NCBI RefSeq assembly: GCF_000149955.1
Contig: NC_030990.1
Span: forward strand, 2,810,627 to 2,874,626
DNA length: 64,000 nucleotides
DNA from: Fusarium oxysporum f. sp. lycopersici 4287
Taxonomy: Eukaryota > Ascomycota > Sordariomycetes > Hypocreales > Nectriaceae
Direction: 5' to 3'
In this document: positions 10,607 through 22,985 of the stretch, one piece after another
Numbering within the stretch: position 1 is the stretch's first letter
Layout: every line of letters begins with the position of its first letter
Notes under the pieces: generated by a model
The model's database searches: none
Told to the model about the DNA's origin: nothing
Seen by the model: only the letters and a program-made list of their open reading frames with translations
Translations under genes and position numbers: made by a program

Positions 10607-13600
10607 CGAGAGCGAAACATAAATGAGCCACCAAGTCCAACAATCCTTTTTGACAGATCCTCAGGAAATGTGACGTGAAACGCGTTGAGACACCGCGTCC
10701 CAAAAGACCTTAAAACGCCAAGTCACGTGGTCGAATAGCAAACCAGACGTGGGGTGTCAGGCACGGCGGGCAGCAGCCGATGCAGGGCTTTTGGTGGTGC
10801 CCCGCGGCACTATGGAGGGTTCTCATTGGGTGGGTTTGATCGATTGACGCTAATAAGTTGATGAACCCTGCACTGTTCTTCAGGGCAGTGACCGCCAACG
10901 GCAGGTGGCATAAACCTGCCCTGTCGGGTCTGCCTCTCGCCTCCTGCCCTCCTCCCATCCCATCATCCACCAACTGACCTCTCCCGTCCGACCAACCAAT
11001 CTTCCTACTATGGAAGCTACTACCTAAGGCAGCTAGTGCCCCTGTTTGCTGGAGTCTGGTCGCATGGCCTTTAAATTATTTCCACCCAATAACTTAGCGG
11101 TCCTGATCACTTATGTTATTTCCCTCTCAGCGTCAGACCTTGGTCTCTCATCCCTTTTTCTTCTTTATTGAGATATTTCTGCCTCAACTCTGTAGAACTA
11201 TATGGGAATTGACTCAGGTCGATCGCACATGCTGCATACAGATACAAATAGTCCATCCGCTGCCTACCTTGCATCCATGGCGCTACTCCCTTCTTGGGCC
11301 GACCGCGTGTATACCCTGACAGCCAACGAGATCCTAGATCGATATACTTCCAAAGAAAAAAAGATTTCCCATATACGGAGATGGATGATTGGTCCCAAAT
11401 TACTTCTTATAATTTTTGGTTAGCGTTCCTCCGTGGTGAATCACGATATTGCGATGCGTCGTGTGGATTGAGTCTCAAGTGTCGTTGTGAGCTTTCCCCT
11501 GCGGCCGGGTCGTGTATTGCCCCACGACCCTTTAACAAGGTCGTTGGTCGGTACGTTTTTTTTTCCCCTTTGAGGGGCAGTCTTTTTTGGGGGGTGTGCC
11601 TCTTCGATCCATCCCAAGGAATCTTGATTCGACGACCATTTGACAACACCGTGCAGCATTATCCTCTGCAGCCAGGGCCTCGGCTGCCTACACTAAATCA
11701 ACCGCCATCTCTGCCTTTCTTGTGCTGAATCTGCACTGCAGAGACGGGTCTCAACGTACAGAATTGTACTTTGCCTCTTGACGTCTTTTTTAATCCTCAG
11801 GTCGACTGTCTACTGCGGGATGTGATTCAGACCAGCCCTTCAAAGAGACATGGTTGCCGTTTCAATTTTGCCATGGCTGTGATTCATAGGTAACAACAAA
11901 TTGTGCGAAACGCGACTGAACTTGGGCCACACAGAGGCATGATTTTCTCAAGTGTATTCTCCACAGACTTGCGAGAGCCTCATTCAGCTACATACAGAGT
12001 AGTATATCTCATTTGTGGCAATTCGGTGAAACAAGGAGCCACCTGTCAGGAGGAACAAGCAGTCGCTGGCATGCGCAATCAGGACCAAACTCGACACGCT
12101 AGGCACGTAGTTAGTAAGTGAAAGTCCAGAGTAGCAGGGCCTACTTGGCATTTCCATTAATGCTGCTGGCACCTGGTAAATTATAGTAATGAGGGAGTTG
12201 AGACAAGCATACCTTGAACCTAGGTATGCCTGTACCGGCACTATAACAAGTCGAAGAAAGGCTCCTGGTCCGGGTGGGAAGATGCCCGTACCATCCCTAG
12301 GCCGAGGGAACAAAACCTACCATCCCATCATCAAGTCGTTAACCTAATCTGAAGAAGACAGACCGAGCAAGGCCTCGCTTGCTCAAAGGGGGACGACAAA
12401 ACACCAGGTACGGGACTACCTAAGGCAGAAGACTCAAGCAGTACGTACCGCTGCAGGGCATCATCTCTAAGCCTAGGTAACCTCCAATCCATCCAACCAG
12501 AGCCCCGGCCACGTTGGTGGAGCTGGCTTCACTACGCCAGCTCAATCTTAGCCCTATTACCGACTCCCTTCCGTCAGCTCCCACGAGGATCTCAACATCA
12601 TCACCACACACTCGATTTTTTCCCACACGCGTAACGGTTAAGGCTAGGTCTAGCCAGGCCTGGCGATGGAAGAAATCCCTAGTGAGTTGGGCTCTTTACT
12701 TAAGAACCGGTTGGCATAGATTCTGCATAGCTTTAGCTTTATGCTAGCCATCATTGACTACCTAATAAGATGGGCAATTGCTGTGTTGGTGCGTTAGACC
12801 GGACATCACTGTCGAGATACTATGGCGGCGGAAAGGAAGGAGATAGCTGGTTCGCCCTCATCTGGTATGGTTAGCCGTTGTTTAAGCCAAGGTATCCATA
12901 GCTACGCTGAGATGAGTACCTGTGGTCGATTGGCTATTGAAGCCCTGTTCTGTTTTCAAAAGCATCAGAAGAGATGCGGGATGGGGTAGTCTATGTCTGT
13001 GACGGGGCTTATTAGAATGTCCGACGATAGAAATTTCAGCGGAGGGAGGTAAATGAACGTGCATGTCACTCTATACTGGTGATAGTCCATACGTACGCTA
13101 GACGCATGCCATCTGGGAGAGTACATACTCAGAGAGCGACACGAAAGCCACATTTTAGAGGATATGATCCAACTGAATTAACTTGAGAACCTCATCGTAC
13201 TATTTTTTTTTTCTCGGACAGAAGCCCGGAGCGTTAACACCTGAAGACAATTCTTTGTTAACTACTGCGTATTTGTTCGATTGAGTCGAGGGAGGGCGTG
13301 CAAGGGTGTGGGAGATGCAACGGAAAATGCGGATGACTTGGCGCCCCATGCTCCAAGCTCTGAGTTCAAGTTCACTCAGAACCACAGTCTTCTTAAAACA
13401 TCGTCTCAAATGGTCCCGTTATCAGCAGAACGTAATTCTAGTTCCAGGCGAGTGGCGGGACTTGCGGCGATAGTCTCCAGGGCAGGTTGGCTTTCCAATA
13501 TGAACGTTGAACTATGATGAACTGGGCTGGGCAAATTTGGTATGGTGTTGATGGCAGAGAAGGATTGAAAAGGTTGCCGAGTCTAATTGAAAAAGAGAGG

Positions 13601-14709
13601 GCCAGAGATACCGCTGGCCAGATAGGAACCGGAAAAGGACATCTTTTTGTCTTTGACAACAGGTATGATTGAATTACATGGATGAATGGCGGAAACCAAG
13701 GACTGGTGATATCAAGGCTACTTGGATAGCTAGACTCCATCATTCGAGAAAGTTATGTATCATGTTGACGGGCGCATGCCTCTCTATCTTTTCTCTATGC
13801 TGCTTACATGGATCTGCGAGTGTTTGGGATAGTGAAAATGCAGGCCGCGGCATTGTATATCTGATCGACTTGGTATGAACATTCGTATTTCCTCAAAATG
13901 ATCGGTTCAGCCTGGCCAACGCCAACCCCAGCTTCCTTGGTCTTGTTAGCAGGCAGGCAGGCCCTAGGATTTCCCACCAAAAGCCGGTCTGATGCCTCGA
14001 CCGCAACAGTCAAATCAAGGCCAATCTGTAGTGACCGGCTTTGTAGTGGTTCTCCCCCCGGCATGGCCTGCTCTCTGTTGTGGGAGGACCCGTGGACCCA
14101 TGGACACGCCTCAGAGTTGGGTTGAGATCCGTCGGCTCGTCAGTGCTGCGAGACCTCGATGGGCCCCGTGGAGACTAGAGAGTAACACTGATGACCAGGG
14201 TGCGGCATGTAGAAGTGGTGTTTATCTTTATCGTACCGGGGGCAGAACCTGAGTTTCAGTGTCTGCGAATCAGCCGCCACCTGATTAGTGGCTACTTATC
14301 CGCTACAAGCTCGGCCTATCATCGCCCCCAGTGTACTCTTAGTAGAGTGGGTGCATCGACCAGGCCAGGGCCGCCGCCTCGGGGTGCCAGTGCAGTGTGC
14401 AGTGCCAATGCTAGGACGTTTCTTCTCCCGGCGCCTGGGAATCATGCCTCTTCCTTCTTCTTAAACTTACACACTCCAACTTGCAGGGCAGACGATATCT
14501 ATTTCGAGTCTCAAGTTATACCCTTCAAAGGAGTGAAGCACTTAAGCGGCCTCTCGATCTATTCTTATCCCATATCAGACAACTATACGAATCTCTGCTG
14601 CCGTCTTCATCCTTCGCAACTTCCGCCATCAAGCCATCACCTCTGGGCATGCCTTCTTACGCGATTCACCACATCTCGTTGTTGCGCAAGTGATTCTCTC
14701 TTGAATGTC
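10607..14709. other. 4.1-kb intergenic region with no recognised gene
   Basis: This region separates the divergent helicase and SNT2. ORFs in it are short (the longest, 144 aa, is at 11294-11728) and resemble nothing I know. The stretch 11500-11640 is rich in small inverted repeats, for example CGACC...GGTCG and CCCCT-TTG-AGGGG. It is probably promoter and 5' leader of SNT2, possibly with a non-coding RNA. Confidence 0.4.
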
Positions 14710-17700
14710 ATGGCACAACACAATGTGAGTGGATATGGAAATTTAACGTACCTTGATTACCGTTCACCTTTTTCACACGATCCTTTTAAATATTTGTACT
14801 TTTACTCTCGTGCCTCTCACTTTCACTCACTCACTCACCTCACAAAGCTGTGAGGTCGCGATCGCGATTGGACCCATTCTCTAACCTGTCACTCAGGATT
14901 CCAACACCTCTGACCCTGGTGCTCAATCTGTGTCCGACCCGATGACCACTCAATCGAGTTTGGACAGCGCAGCCAAGGAAGCTGGGGCAGATTCAGCCTT
15001 TCCATACGGCACACGTTCCCGTAACAGGACTGGCACATCGCGTATTAACTACGCCGAGGACAGGGACATTGATGGCGATGTTTATGACTACTATCACGAC
15101 AAAAAGGACAGTGATTCCAAAAAGACTTCACGTCAGTCCAGCGCTGCTGTGAATGGCGATGCGCCTCGTGGGGGTGCAAGCTCGCGCAAGGCTGGCACAG
15201 ACGAGCCAAAGGCAGCGCAGGTAGCGAATACTCCCAAGGAGCAACAGTCGGGCAGTTCAAATAATGTGCCCACGACAACGCAGCAGCCGGCTGCTTCACA
15301 GCCCGCACGGAAGCGCAAGGTCGTGGGCAACCCAGCCGGTTCCACTAACCCAGCGACATCCGTCAATAATTCAACCAAAAAAACAGCAGCATCCGGAACA
15401 CCTTCGCGTATCCCATGGCCAGAAACCAACATGCTGACTTTTGACAACTGCAAGAGCCGCCCTGTCAATGGTAAAATGGTGGCCGATGATGGTACAGCGC
15501 TGGAGCCAAATGGTAACATGCTTCCTCCAAAGTGGTCCACTAGAAATTCAGATCAAACGTGGCTAACCTGGCGACGCAGATCATGTGTACCTTGTCTGTG
15601 AGCCACCTGGAGAACCCTATTACCTGGGCCGCATCATGGAATTCCTTCATGTGCAGAATGACAGCAGCAAACCCGTGGAAGCTGTTCGCATCAACTGGTA
15701 CTACCGACCCAAGGATATTGGCCGAAAGTCCACAGACACACGAATGGTTTTTGCGACGATGCACTCCGACATCAGCCCGTTGACGGCGCTACGCGGAAAA
15801 TGTCAGATTCACCACAAAGCTGAGATTAAGAATATGGAATTATACCGAAAGGACCCTGACAGCTTTTGGTACGATAAACTGTACGATCGCTATATCCAAA
15901 AGAACTACGACTTGATTCCGACGCGTTCTATTGTCAACGTTCCAGCCAATGTAAAAAAGGTTCTCGACGAGCGCTGGAAATACGTGCTAGTCGAGCAGGG
16001 GCGTGGCAAGGAGCTCACTAGCGCCGTTAAGCTCTGCAAGAGATGCGCCGGCTATTGCGCAAGGTACGTACCTACTCACTTACACTGCCTGCCCCACATC
16101 CACATCCACATCCACATCATGACAGACCCATGCTTCAGTGGCTGACATGATTGGTTTTCTTCAGCAACGACTCGGTTGACTGTGCAGTATGTCAGAACAC
16201 ATACCATATGAATTGTGTGAACCCGCCTCTATTGAAAAAGCCATCCAGAGGTTTTGCCTGGTCATGTGCAGCATGCAGTCGAGCCCAGGAAAGGAAGCTG
16301 GAGGCTCGTAATACACCTAATGTTAACGATCCAAGCTTCGATGCCGAAGACGACGATCCTATGGATGAAGAGGACGAGGAGATGCAGGGGCTTGAGACTA
16401 ATCGAACTAGTCCCGAAGAAGGAGACCATCCTCACCATGAGGGCACTGCCGAGCAAATCTATCAGGCCTCTCTTTGGCCGTACCGGTACCTGGGAATGCA
16501 TTGCAAGCCCGAGGACGCACTCGACTACGACGACAGAATTTATCCCCGCGCGAGTACGAGAATTGGACCCAGAAATCAAGCAAATGTTTTACCGTGGCCT
16601 GGAAAACCGGTCGAGTACGTCAAGCCACTTGAGATCAAGAAAAACGGCAAGAAAGACACCAAGTCCAAGGAAGCATTGGCTGCTATTGAAGCCGATAAGA
16701 TCTCACGTGGGAAGCGTCCGAAGTGGGTTCAAGACATGCCTCCCGGCTACACAGCTCGGGGCGAAGATTTTGACGACGACGACCCTAGGTGTACTGCAAC
16801 TCGCATGTGGATACCTCCCCCAGAGAAAGTGATCAAAGAGAAGGATATGAATGAGTACATGGAAAAGGCCAAGGGGATGACAAAAGATCTCGGACTGCCA
16901 GAACGTTCGACCAATCTGCAAGACGTGGCTGCCAATAAATTGTTTCGTGCAGAATTCGACACAGAACATGCTCTCAAGGATCTTTCCGAGACCAAGAAGG
17001 AGGCATTCAAAGAACCAGAATTGACACCAGCAGAGCAAAAGAAGTTTGAGGAAGCCGTGATAAAATACGGTTCTGAACTTTATCTTGTGAGAAAGCACGT
17101 TAAAACTATGCACTATGGCATGGTGACTCGTTACTACTACGCCTGGAAGAAGTCAGCACGCGGGAAGCAGGTCTTGGAAAACCAGGCCGGTCGAAAGGGA
17201 AAGAAGGAGGCCAAGAGAGCAGAAGCTGCTGCCAGTAAGCTGGCAGATGATGTTGCGGACAACGATGATGATTCTGCATTTGATACCGAGAAAGCAAATC
17301 AGAAAAAGCAAGGATTTGTGTGTCAATTTTGCTCCACGACTTCCTCGCGACAATGGAGGCGCGCTCCGAACCCCGTCCCCGGGGTCGTCAACGATGGGGG
17401 CTCGAAGAACTCGAATAAGGAAAAGGGCCAAGAGCGTGTGGTAGCTTTATGCCGTCGCTGCGCTGAGCTATGGCGCAGATATGCCATTCGATATGAAGAT
17501 ATGGATGAGGTTAACAAGAAGATTACCCAGGGTGGCCGAGCCTGGAAACGGAAGCAAGACGAGGAACTCCTTAAGGAGTTGCAAGCCGCGAAGGAAATGG
17601 GCATGATGACGCCGGAACGGGCACCAACCCCTTCAGCGACCCCAGCCGTTGCCACCGTACAAGAACCGCCACGGAAGAAGCTTAAAGGCGCAGCTTCTGA

Positions 17701-19911
17701 CAAAGATGTGGATAATGGTCACTCGGATGCTGCTAGTGCAGCCGGCTCTACCACTTCCAAGAAGAAGGACAAGAGTGTGGAAAACCTTACAGTCCCCGAT
17801 ATCCCCAAACCTGTTGTGCTGCCTTGTGCAGTCTGTGGCCAGCTGGAACCTCAAGGAGACCAGCACTTGTCGTGCCGCGAATGCCGCCTGACGGTACACC
17901 GCAATTGCTATGGTATCATGGATAATCGAAACCCCGGGAAATGGACTTGTGATATGTGTGCAAACGATAAAAACCCACAAGTCTCGATCGTATGTTGTCT
18001 CAAACCTATCTATACGCCTGCGCTAACATCGACCTAGCATTACAAGTGTGTTCTTTGTCCCGTTGAATACACAGAACATGATTTCGTGGAACAGCCGAAA
18101 ATAACACATCACAAAAAGAAGATGTCGGAGAAGGATCGTGAGCGAGAACGCCTGGAGGTTCAGCAAGCTCGGAAAGCTGCGGACTTTTACCGCAAGAAGC
18201 AGGAAGAGATGAATCGCCCCGTCAACCCCCGGGAACCACTCAAGAGGACCGCGGACAACAATTGGGTCCATGTTACCTGCGCTATTTGGACCCCAGAAGT
18301 CAAGTTTGGTAACGCCAAAGCACTAGAACCTTCGGAAGGTATTCCTTCGATTCCCAGGAGCAGATACGATGAGACTTGTCAAGTGTGCAACAAACAGGAT
18401 GGAGCCTGTGTGTCGTGCCATCAGTGTCGCATTCCATGTGAGTCCCAATGAGAGAAAAGAAAAAGATTGGCCACGCTAACTAGAATAAAGTCCATGCGGA
18501 ATGCGCTCGGCAACATGGACATGTTCTCGGATTTGAAATGACATCTGTGAAGAGTTCGCGAAGAGACCAGTTTAGCATCGTAGCAATCAATGGGGAGAGT
18601 GGCATCATGTCGGCAACTGTGTGGTGTAAGGATCACGCCCCCACGAAGACGACGATTCATCAGATGCAAGATATTGCGGATGAATCGGGGCTTAATGCTT
18701 TACAGCTCTATGTACAGAACTACAAGCAGGCCGACCTGGCACTGACAGGCACGGTTCGCAAGGCCAATCTCATGACAAACGCCGCCAAGTTGTCAGGTAC
18801 AACGACTCAGCCTGGCCTACGCAGGTCCTCGACAACAAATATCCCCAATGGCGGATGGGGCCAGCAGCGAAATGGGGACACGGGAGATGTGGCATCGGAC
18901 TCAAAACAACCAGGAGAAAAGGTCTGCATCACCTGTGGTATTGACACCAGCCCGAAGTGGTGGCCGATCGATAATTCGCAGGAACGCGAACTCACCAACG
19001 GGCATTACGGCACACTCGGGAGCGAGGCACAGAAATTCGTAGAACAGAGACGATTCCAATGCCACAAATGTCGCAAGGCCCAGCGTACGGCAAAGCCGCA
19101 CCCGCGGCGGTCCCCTCTCATGGCAGACGCTCCATTACCTTCGGCTCACGGCGCAGGCATACCAGGCACGACAACACATCCTTTGCGCAGTCCGCCACAG
19201 ATGATGCCTGCCCATCGTGAATCCAATCCTTCTGCTGCTTATGCTTGGCCTCCACCAGTTCATGCCCCGACAGTTCCTCCGCCACCAATGCAAGCACCTG
19301 CACTCGTCGCAGATCATGCCCTGGGCGCCCGGCCTCCTCCCCCTGCCCCATACGCGCCCCTCCCACCTCAACGACCATCATACAGTGACTGGGGACGACC
19401 TGCGAGCCAGCAAGGTTCGCCTCCTCGACACATCAATGGGGGACCCCCAATTCACAATCCACCGCCGATGTCCACACTGTCTTCGTTGCGACCACCTCCA
19501 GTTGTAGGACCAGGGCCTCCAGTTGGGTCTTCACCACCTGCACCACCGCCGGCTAATCATCATGGTGGCCCCCCGTCGCAGCCTTATACCAACGGACTCC
19601 CTCCATCACCTCGACGACTGAATGGACCAGCGCCGCCACCTCGTTATACTCATCCGTATCAAACCCACGGACACAACGCTCCTCCGCCCCCTCCTCCTGC
19701 GTCTCACTTACCACCACCAACCCTGACGAATGGGGCACCACCACCTCCGCCGCGGCACGATGGATTCTCTCATGAACTTCACCCGCAGAGGCCGACTTAT
19801 CCTGCTCCTCATGGAAGCCCACCGGGCCCTCGAAATGGACCACAGCCTCCCTCAAGTCGCCCGGCGAGTGGAGCAAGTGCCAGCCCCTCACTACGAAATC
19901 TCCTTTCTTGA
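14710..19911 (+). CDS. snt2: SNT2/SntB-type chromatin regulator (BAH, PHD, SANT)
   Basis: Six exons, 14710-14724, 14897-15512, 15580-16063, 16165-17989, 18038-18437 and 18491-19911, give 1586 aa. The first exon encodes only MAQHN. Domains in order: BAH (about 184-310, containing NDHVYLVCEPPGEPYYLGRI), PHD finger (about 362-410), SANT (about 657-702, KYGSELYLVRKHVKTMHYG), a GATA-like finger (CQFC...CRRC, about 755-808), a second PHD (CAVCG...CDMC, about 925-974), an extended PHD (about 980-1180), another CxxC pair (CITCG...CHKC, about 1256-1308) and a Pro-rich tail. This is the layout of fungal Snt2/SntB. That protein reads histone H3 marks in an Rpd3-type deacetylase and E3 ligase complex and governs stress response, development and secondary metabolism. 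The 67-nt intron at 15513-15579 is fixed by the BAH motif. Intron 16064-16164 holds a CCACAT repeat. Confidence 0.92.
16094..16117. repeat. CCACAT hexanucleotide repeat in an SNT2 intron
   Basis: Four perfect copies of CCACAT lie inside the third SNT2 intron, about 47 nt before its acceptor. A variable-length simple repeat. Confidence 0.85.
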
Positions 19912-21216
19912 TCAGAAGAATACAGGAGAGTAACTGCCCGTTGGGAATGGACCACGTTTGAGCGCACAGGGGGGACACTAATGAAAGTCTAAGAGGGCGA
20001 GCAACGGAGCTTTTGCTCGTCTAGATGAGTTGGATGGGGATGAAATTCTTCCATCTATATAGTATATATACAAAAGGGACAAGAGGATTGTGAGCTTTTG
20101 GAGTTGATTTTGGGTGGGATGGACTAATTGACTCATCGAAGGCTTTGTTGCAACCCACCATCTGGAACGGGATTCGCGATTGGGTATGTATGTATGTATG
20201 AATGGGAAGTTAGCGGGATACAAGCGAAAGCTGTCTTGTTCGAGTACTTTAGGTATTGTTGCAAAATCACACTAGAAGCATCCGGCGAACTTCGGCGTTT
20301 AGTTTATTATAGACGAAATCAGGATAATGCCAATTGTCAAAAGACGATACCTTACGTAACTGCATCTTAAGAAGATTGATCCAAGCTAATGAGGATCATT
20401 TTAGGCAAATGTATAGTATTTACTACCTATAGATCCCCCTAACTTTTGTTGTAACTGCGTGCCTCAGAAAGGGGAGCATTATGTTCCAAGGTATATCCAT
20501 AACAGCCAAGGAACGCAACCCCAGTCCGAGCAATTCATATCTAAATGGTCGAGCCTGGCTCCTGCCAGGAAATGAGCGGCCTGAGCGGCGAAAGAAATTC
20601 CCGGGGAAAAGAAAATCAACATAGAGAAGGACTCTATCAAAGAACCCACCTTTGAGAACTCCAAGTATGGAGCTTACGTAAGGTATCCGGGGACTCAAGC
20701 GAGCCCACCTTGGCCCATGGATAAGCCTGAGCTTATCTAGATCGGGTTAGCCTCTTTTCACAACGCTCCAATTTAGGTACTCTGTGCTAATGTACCAGCT
20801 AGAGGAACCTGCCTTATGCTCAAGGCTGATTGATGGCTGATGTGGCTCAGCTTCCAACGTCAATCAAAGACAACATCTTGACATTCAACTTTCCCTCTCC
20901 CCTTTTCGGCACTGTGCCGTTCTCTCTACTTGGCATCAAACCTCGCTGTAATTTTATGGAAACAAGAGGACAGACGAACTAAACTGTGATTAACAATTCT
21001 TCCTTTTGTTCAATTACGACACATCGCCAACAACCACAACAGCACCTGTCCCTGACGATCAGCATCTTGCTGAACAGCTCACAACTCTCTCCTCATCCTT
21101 CGGACTGTATAGCGAATCTCTAATTGCTGGCATCCTGCTGCGACGAAGCTGAGGGACGATTGATTACACATCGAGGAGGGCTCTAAGTCAGTATATTACC
21201 ATACCTACGATAGATC
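19912..21216. other. Intergenic: SNT2 3' region and kinase promoter
   Basis: About 1.3 kb between two plus-strand genes. The segment just before 21217 is pyrimidine-rich with CAACAACCACAACAGC-type sequence, as is common in fungal 5' leaders. ORFs here are shadows without conserved motifs. Confidence 0.4.
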
Positions 21217-22537
21217 ATGGCGCAAGTACTTCTGGACCTCTTCTACTCGTTCGGGAACTGTCTTAACTGCTTTCCCGGAAACCCCAACCTCAAGATCAAC
21301 AACCGGAGCTTCAAGATCTTAAGACTACTTGGAGAGGTAGACTACCAAATACCGCTCTCTCGCACTCCATGTCGCTGACATTTGCCAGGGCGGCTTCTCT
21401 TACGTATACCTCGTCGAAGACACCTCAACCCACGAACTTTTCGCACTCAAAAAGATCCGATGTCCCTTTGGCGCCGAATCGGTGCAGCAGGCCATGCGTG
21501 AGGTTGATGCCTATCGCCTCTTTTCTCACGTTCCAACCATCATATCCGCTGTCGACCATTCCGTCGCAACCGAGCGCGGCGCCGACGAGGCGACAAAAAC
21601 CGTTTATGTCCTTCTGCCATACTATAAGCGCGGTAATTTGCAGGACATGATCAACGCAAACTTGGTCAACCATGATCGGTTCCCTGAGCGTCGTCTCATG
21701 TTGCTCTTCCTCGGAGTGTGCAAGGCTCTGCGTGCCATGCACGACTATAAGCCTGCTGTAGAGCGCATGCACATGGGTCGGGAAGAGGATGAGCTGAACC
21801 ATGGTGAGAGAAACAACACACGAGGAAAGCGAACGGAGGAGGAAGAGGAGGGCGAGCAAGAAAGGGGTCTGCTGGAGGAGGAGAACCAAGTCAGTGGAGG
21901 CAGGTCAATTCAGCACTACGCCCATAGGGATATCAAACCAGGTAAGGCCGCTCATCAGGGTATTATTCTCATTCATATCACATGCTCATCTCTATTTCCA
22001 GGCAACATAATGATCGACGACTCCGGCTCAACCCCGATCCTCATGGATTTAGGATCTGTCGCTCCCTCGCCAATTCCTGTTACGTCACAATCTCTGGCCC
22101 TCCAGATTCAAGACACGGCCGCTGAACATTCAACCATGCCCTATCGTGCCCCCGAGCTTTTTGATGTTCAGACTGGCATGGTGATTGATACAAAAGTTGA
22201 TATTTGGTCCATGGGCTGCACTCTCTACGCCTGCCTTGTCGGCAAGTCTCCCTTTGAGATGCGCTCAGACGAGACCGGTGGTACTCTGTCCCTGTGTGTT
22301 CTCGGTGGCGATTGGCGCTTCCCTGACGAAGGACCTGCTGGCGTCAAGCGTTCTAATAGCATGCGCCCGCAGCAAGGACAACAGCAACAACAAGCACCTG
22401 CGGTTGAGATCAGCGAGCCGATTCGCGAAGTCGTCAGGAAGTGTCTGCGTGTTGAAGCCGCTGAGCGACCGGATATTCACGAGTTAATCGAAATGGTTGA
22501 GGAAGTCATCGAGGAGCTTCCTGATGACTCCCATTAG
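21217..22537 (+). CDS. Env7/STK16-type serine/threonine kinase (NAK family)
   Basis: Three exons, 21217-21336, 21389-21941 and 22002-22537, give 402 aa. The second intron (60 nt) contains no stop in frame and could be mistaken for coding sequence; splicing restores HRDIKPGNIMIDD. Key residues: glycine loop LLGEGGFSYVYLV (38-50), ATP-anchoring Lys61 (ALKKI), catalytic Asp221 in HRD, and a DLG motif at Asp240 in place of DFG, as in STK16. The N-terminal CLNC pair near residues 15-18 suggests palmitoylation, which tethers yeast Env7 to the vacuole membrane. An acidic insert rich in Glu/Arg (about 155-215) lies between the E helix and the catalytic loop. A Gln-rich tract sits near residue 330. 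By homology the kinase acts in membrane traffic and vacuole fusion. Confidence 0.88.
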
Positions 22538-22985
22538 ATGCCGGCACGACGCGTCTTTTGAAATGTGCAGCAGAGCGACGAATTAAATTTGAATACCAAT
22601 GAAGATACCTACCTCCTTTGTTGCCCTCATATAGCTGGTTGGGTGACCTCCTGGGTCCGACGGTTGATTTTGTTACATTTCTTTTTTGTCACTTGAAGGA
22701 GACGGCGTTTAGGGTTTGGAATGATAGAGCCATTTGCTGGTAATTAACTAAGTTCTTGTCTGCTAGCCGTCCCGACCAGCCACTCCCTATTTACGTGCCG
22801 TCTCGAGAGCTGCTGCTTATCTGCATGTCCTGCTAACAAAATCAAGCGTTGCAATCTTAGTAGTAGTAACCTTAGTAGTAGCCCACGTATGCGGGGAAGA
22901 GCCGATGGGTCAGACCTTTACGTCAAATCACATACACGCGCACCTCTGAGCCTGAGCAGACACAATCTTCCCACTCCGAATCGTC
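22538..22985. other. Convergent 3' region between the kinase and AMS1
   Basis: About 450 bp between two genes that point at each other. It must hold both transcription ends. No coding sequence is seen; an imperfect TTAGTAGTAG repeat lies near 22857-22880. Confidence 0.5.

Noticed and set aside
11294..11728. 144-aa plus-strand ORF in the 4.1-kb gap
   Set aside because: No domain, no clear splice context, and stops or alternative frames cannot be separated from chance.
14191..14853. 220-aa ORF upstream of and overlapping the SNT2 start
   Set aside because: It is in frame with MAQHN but reads through the first SNT2 intron. The upstream part has no conserved sequence and is probably 5' leader.
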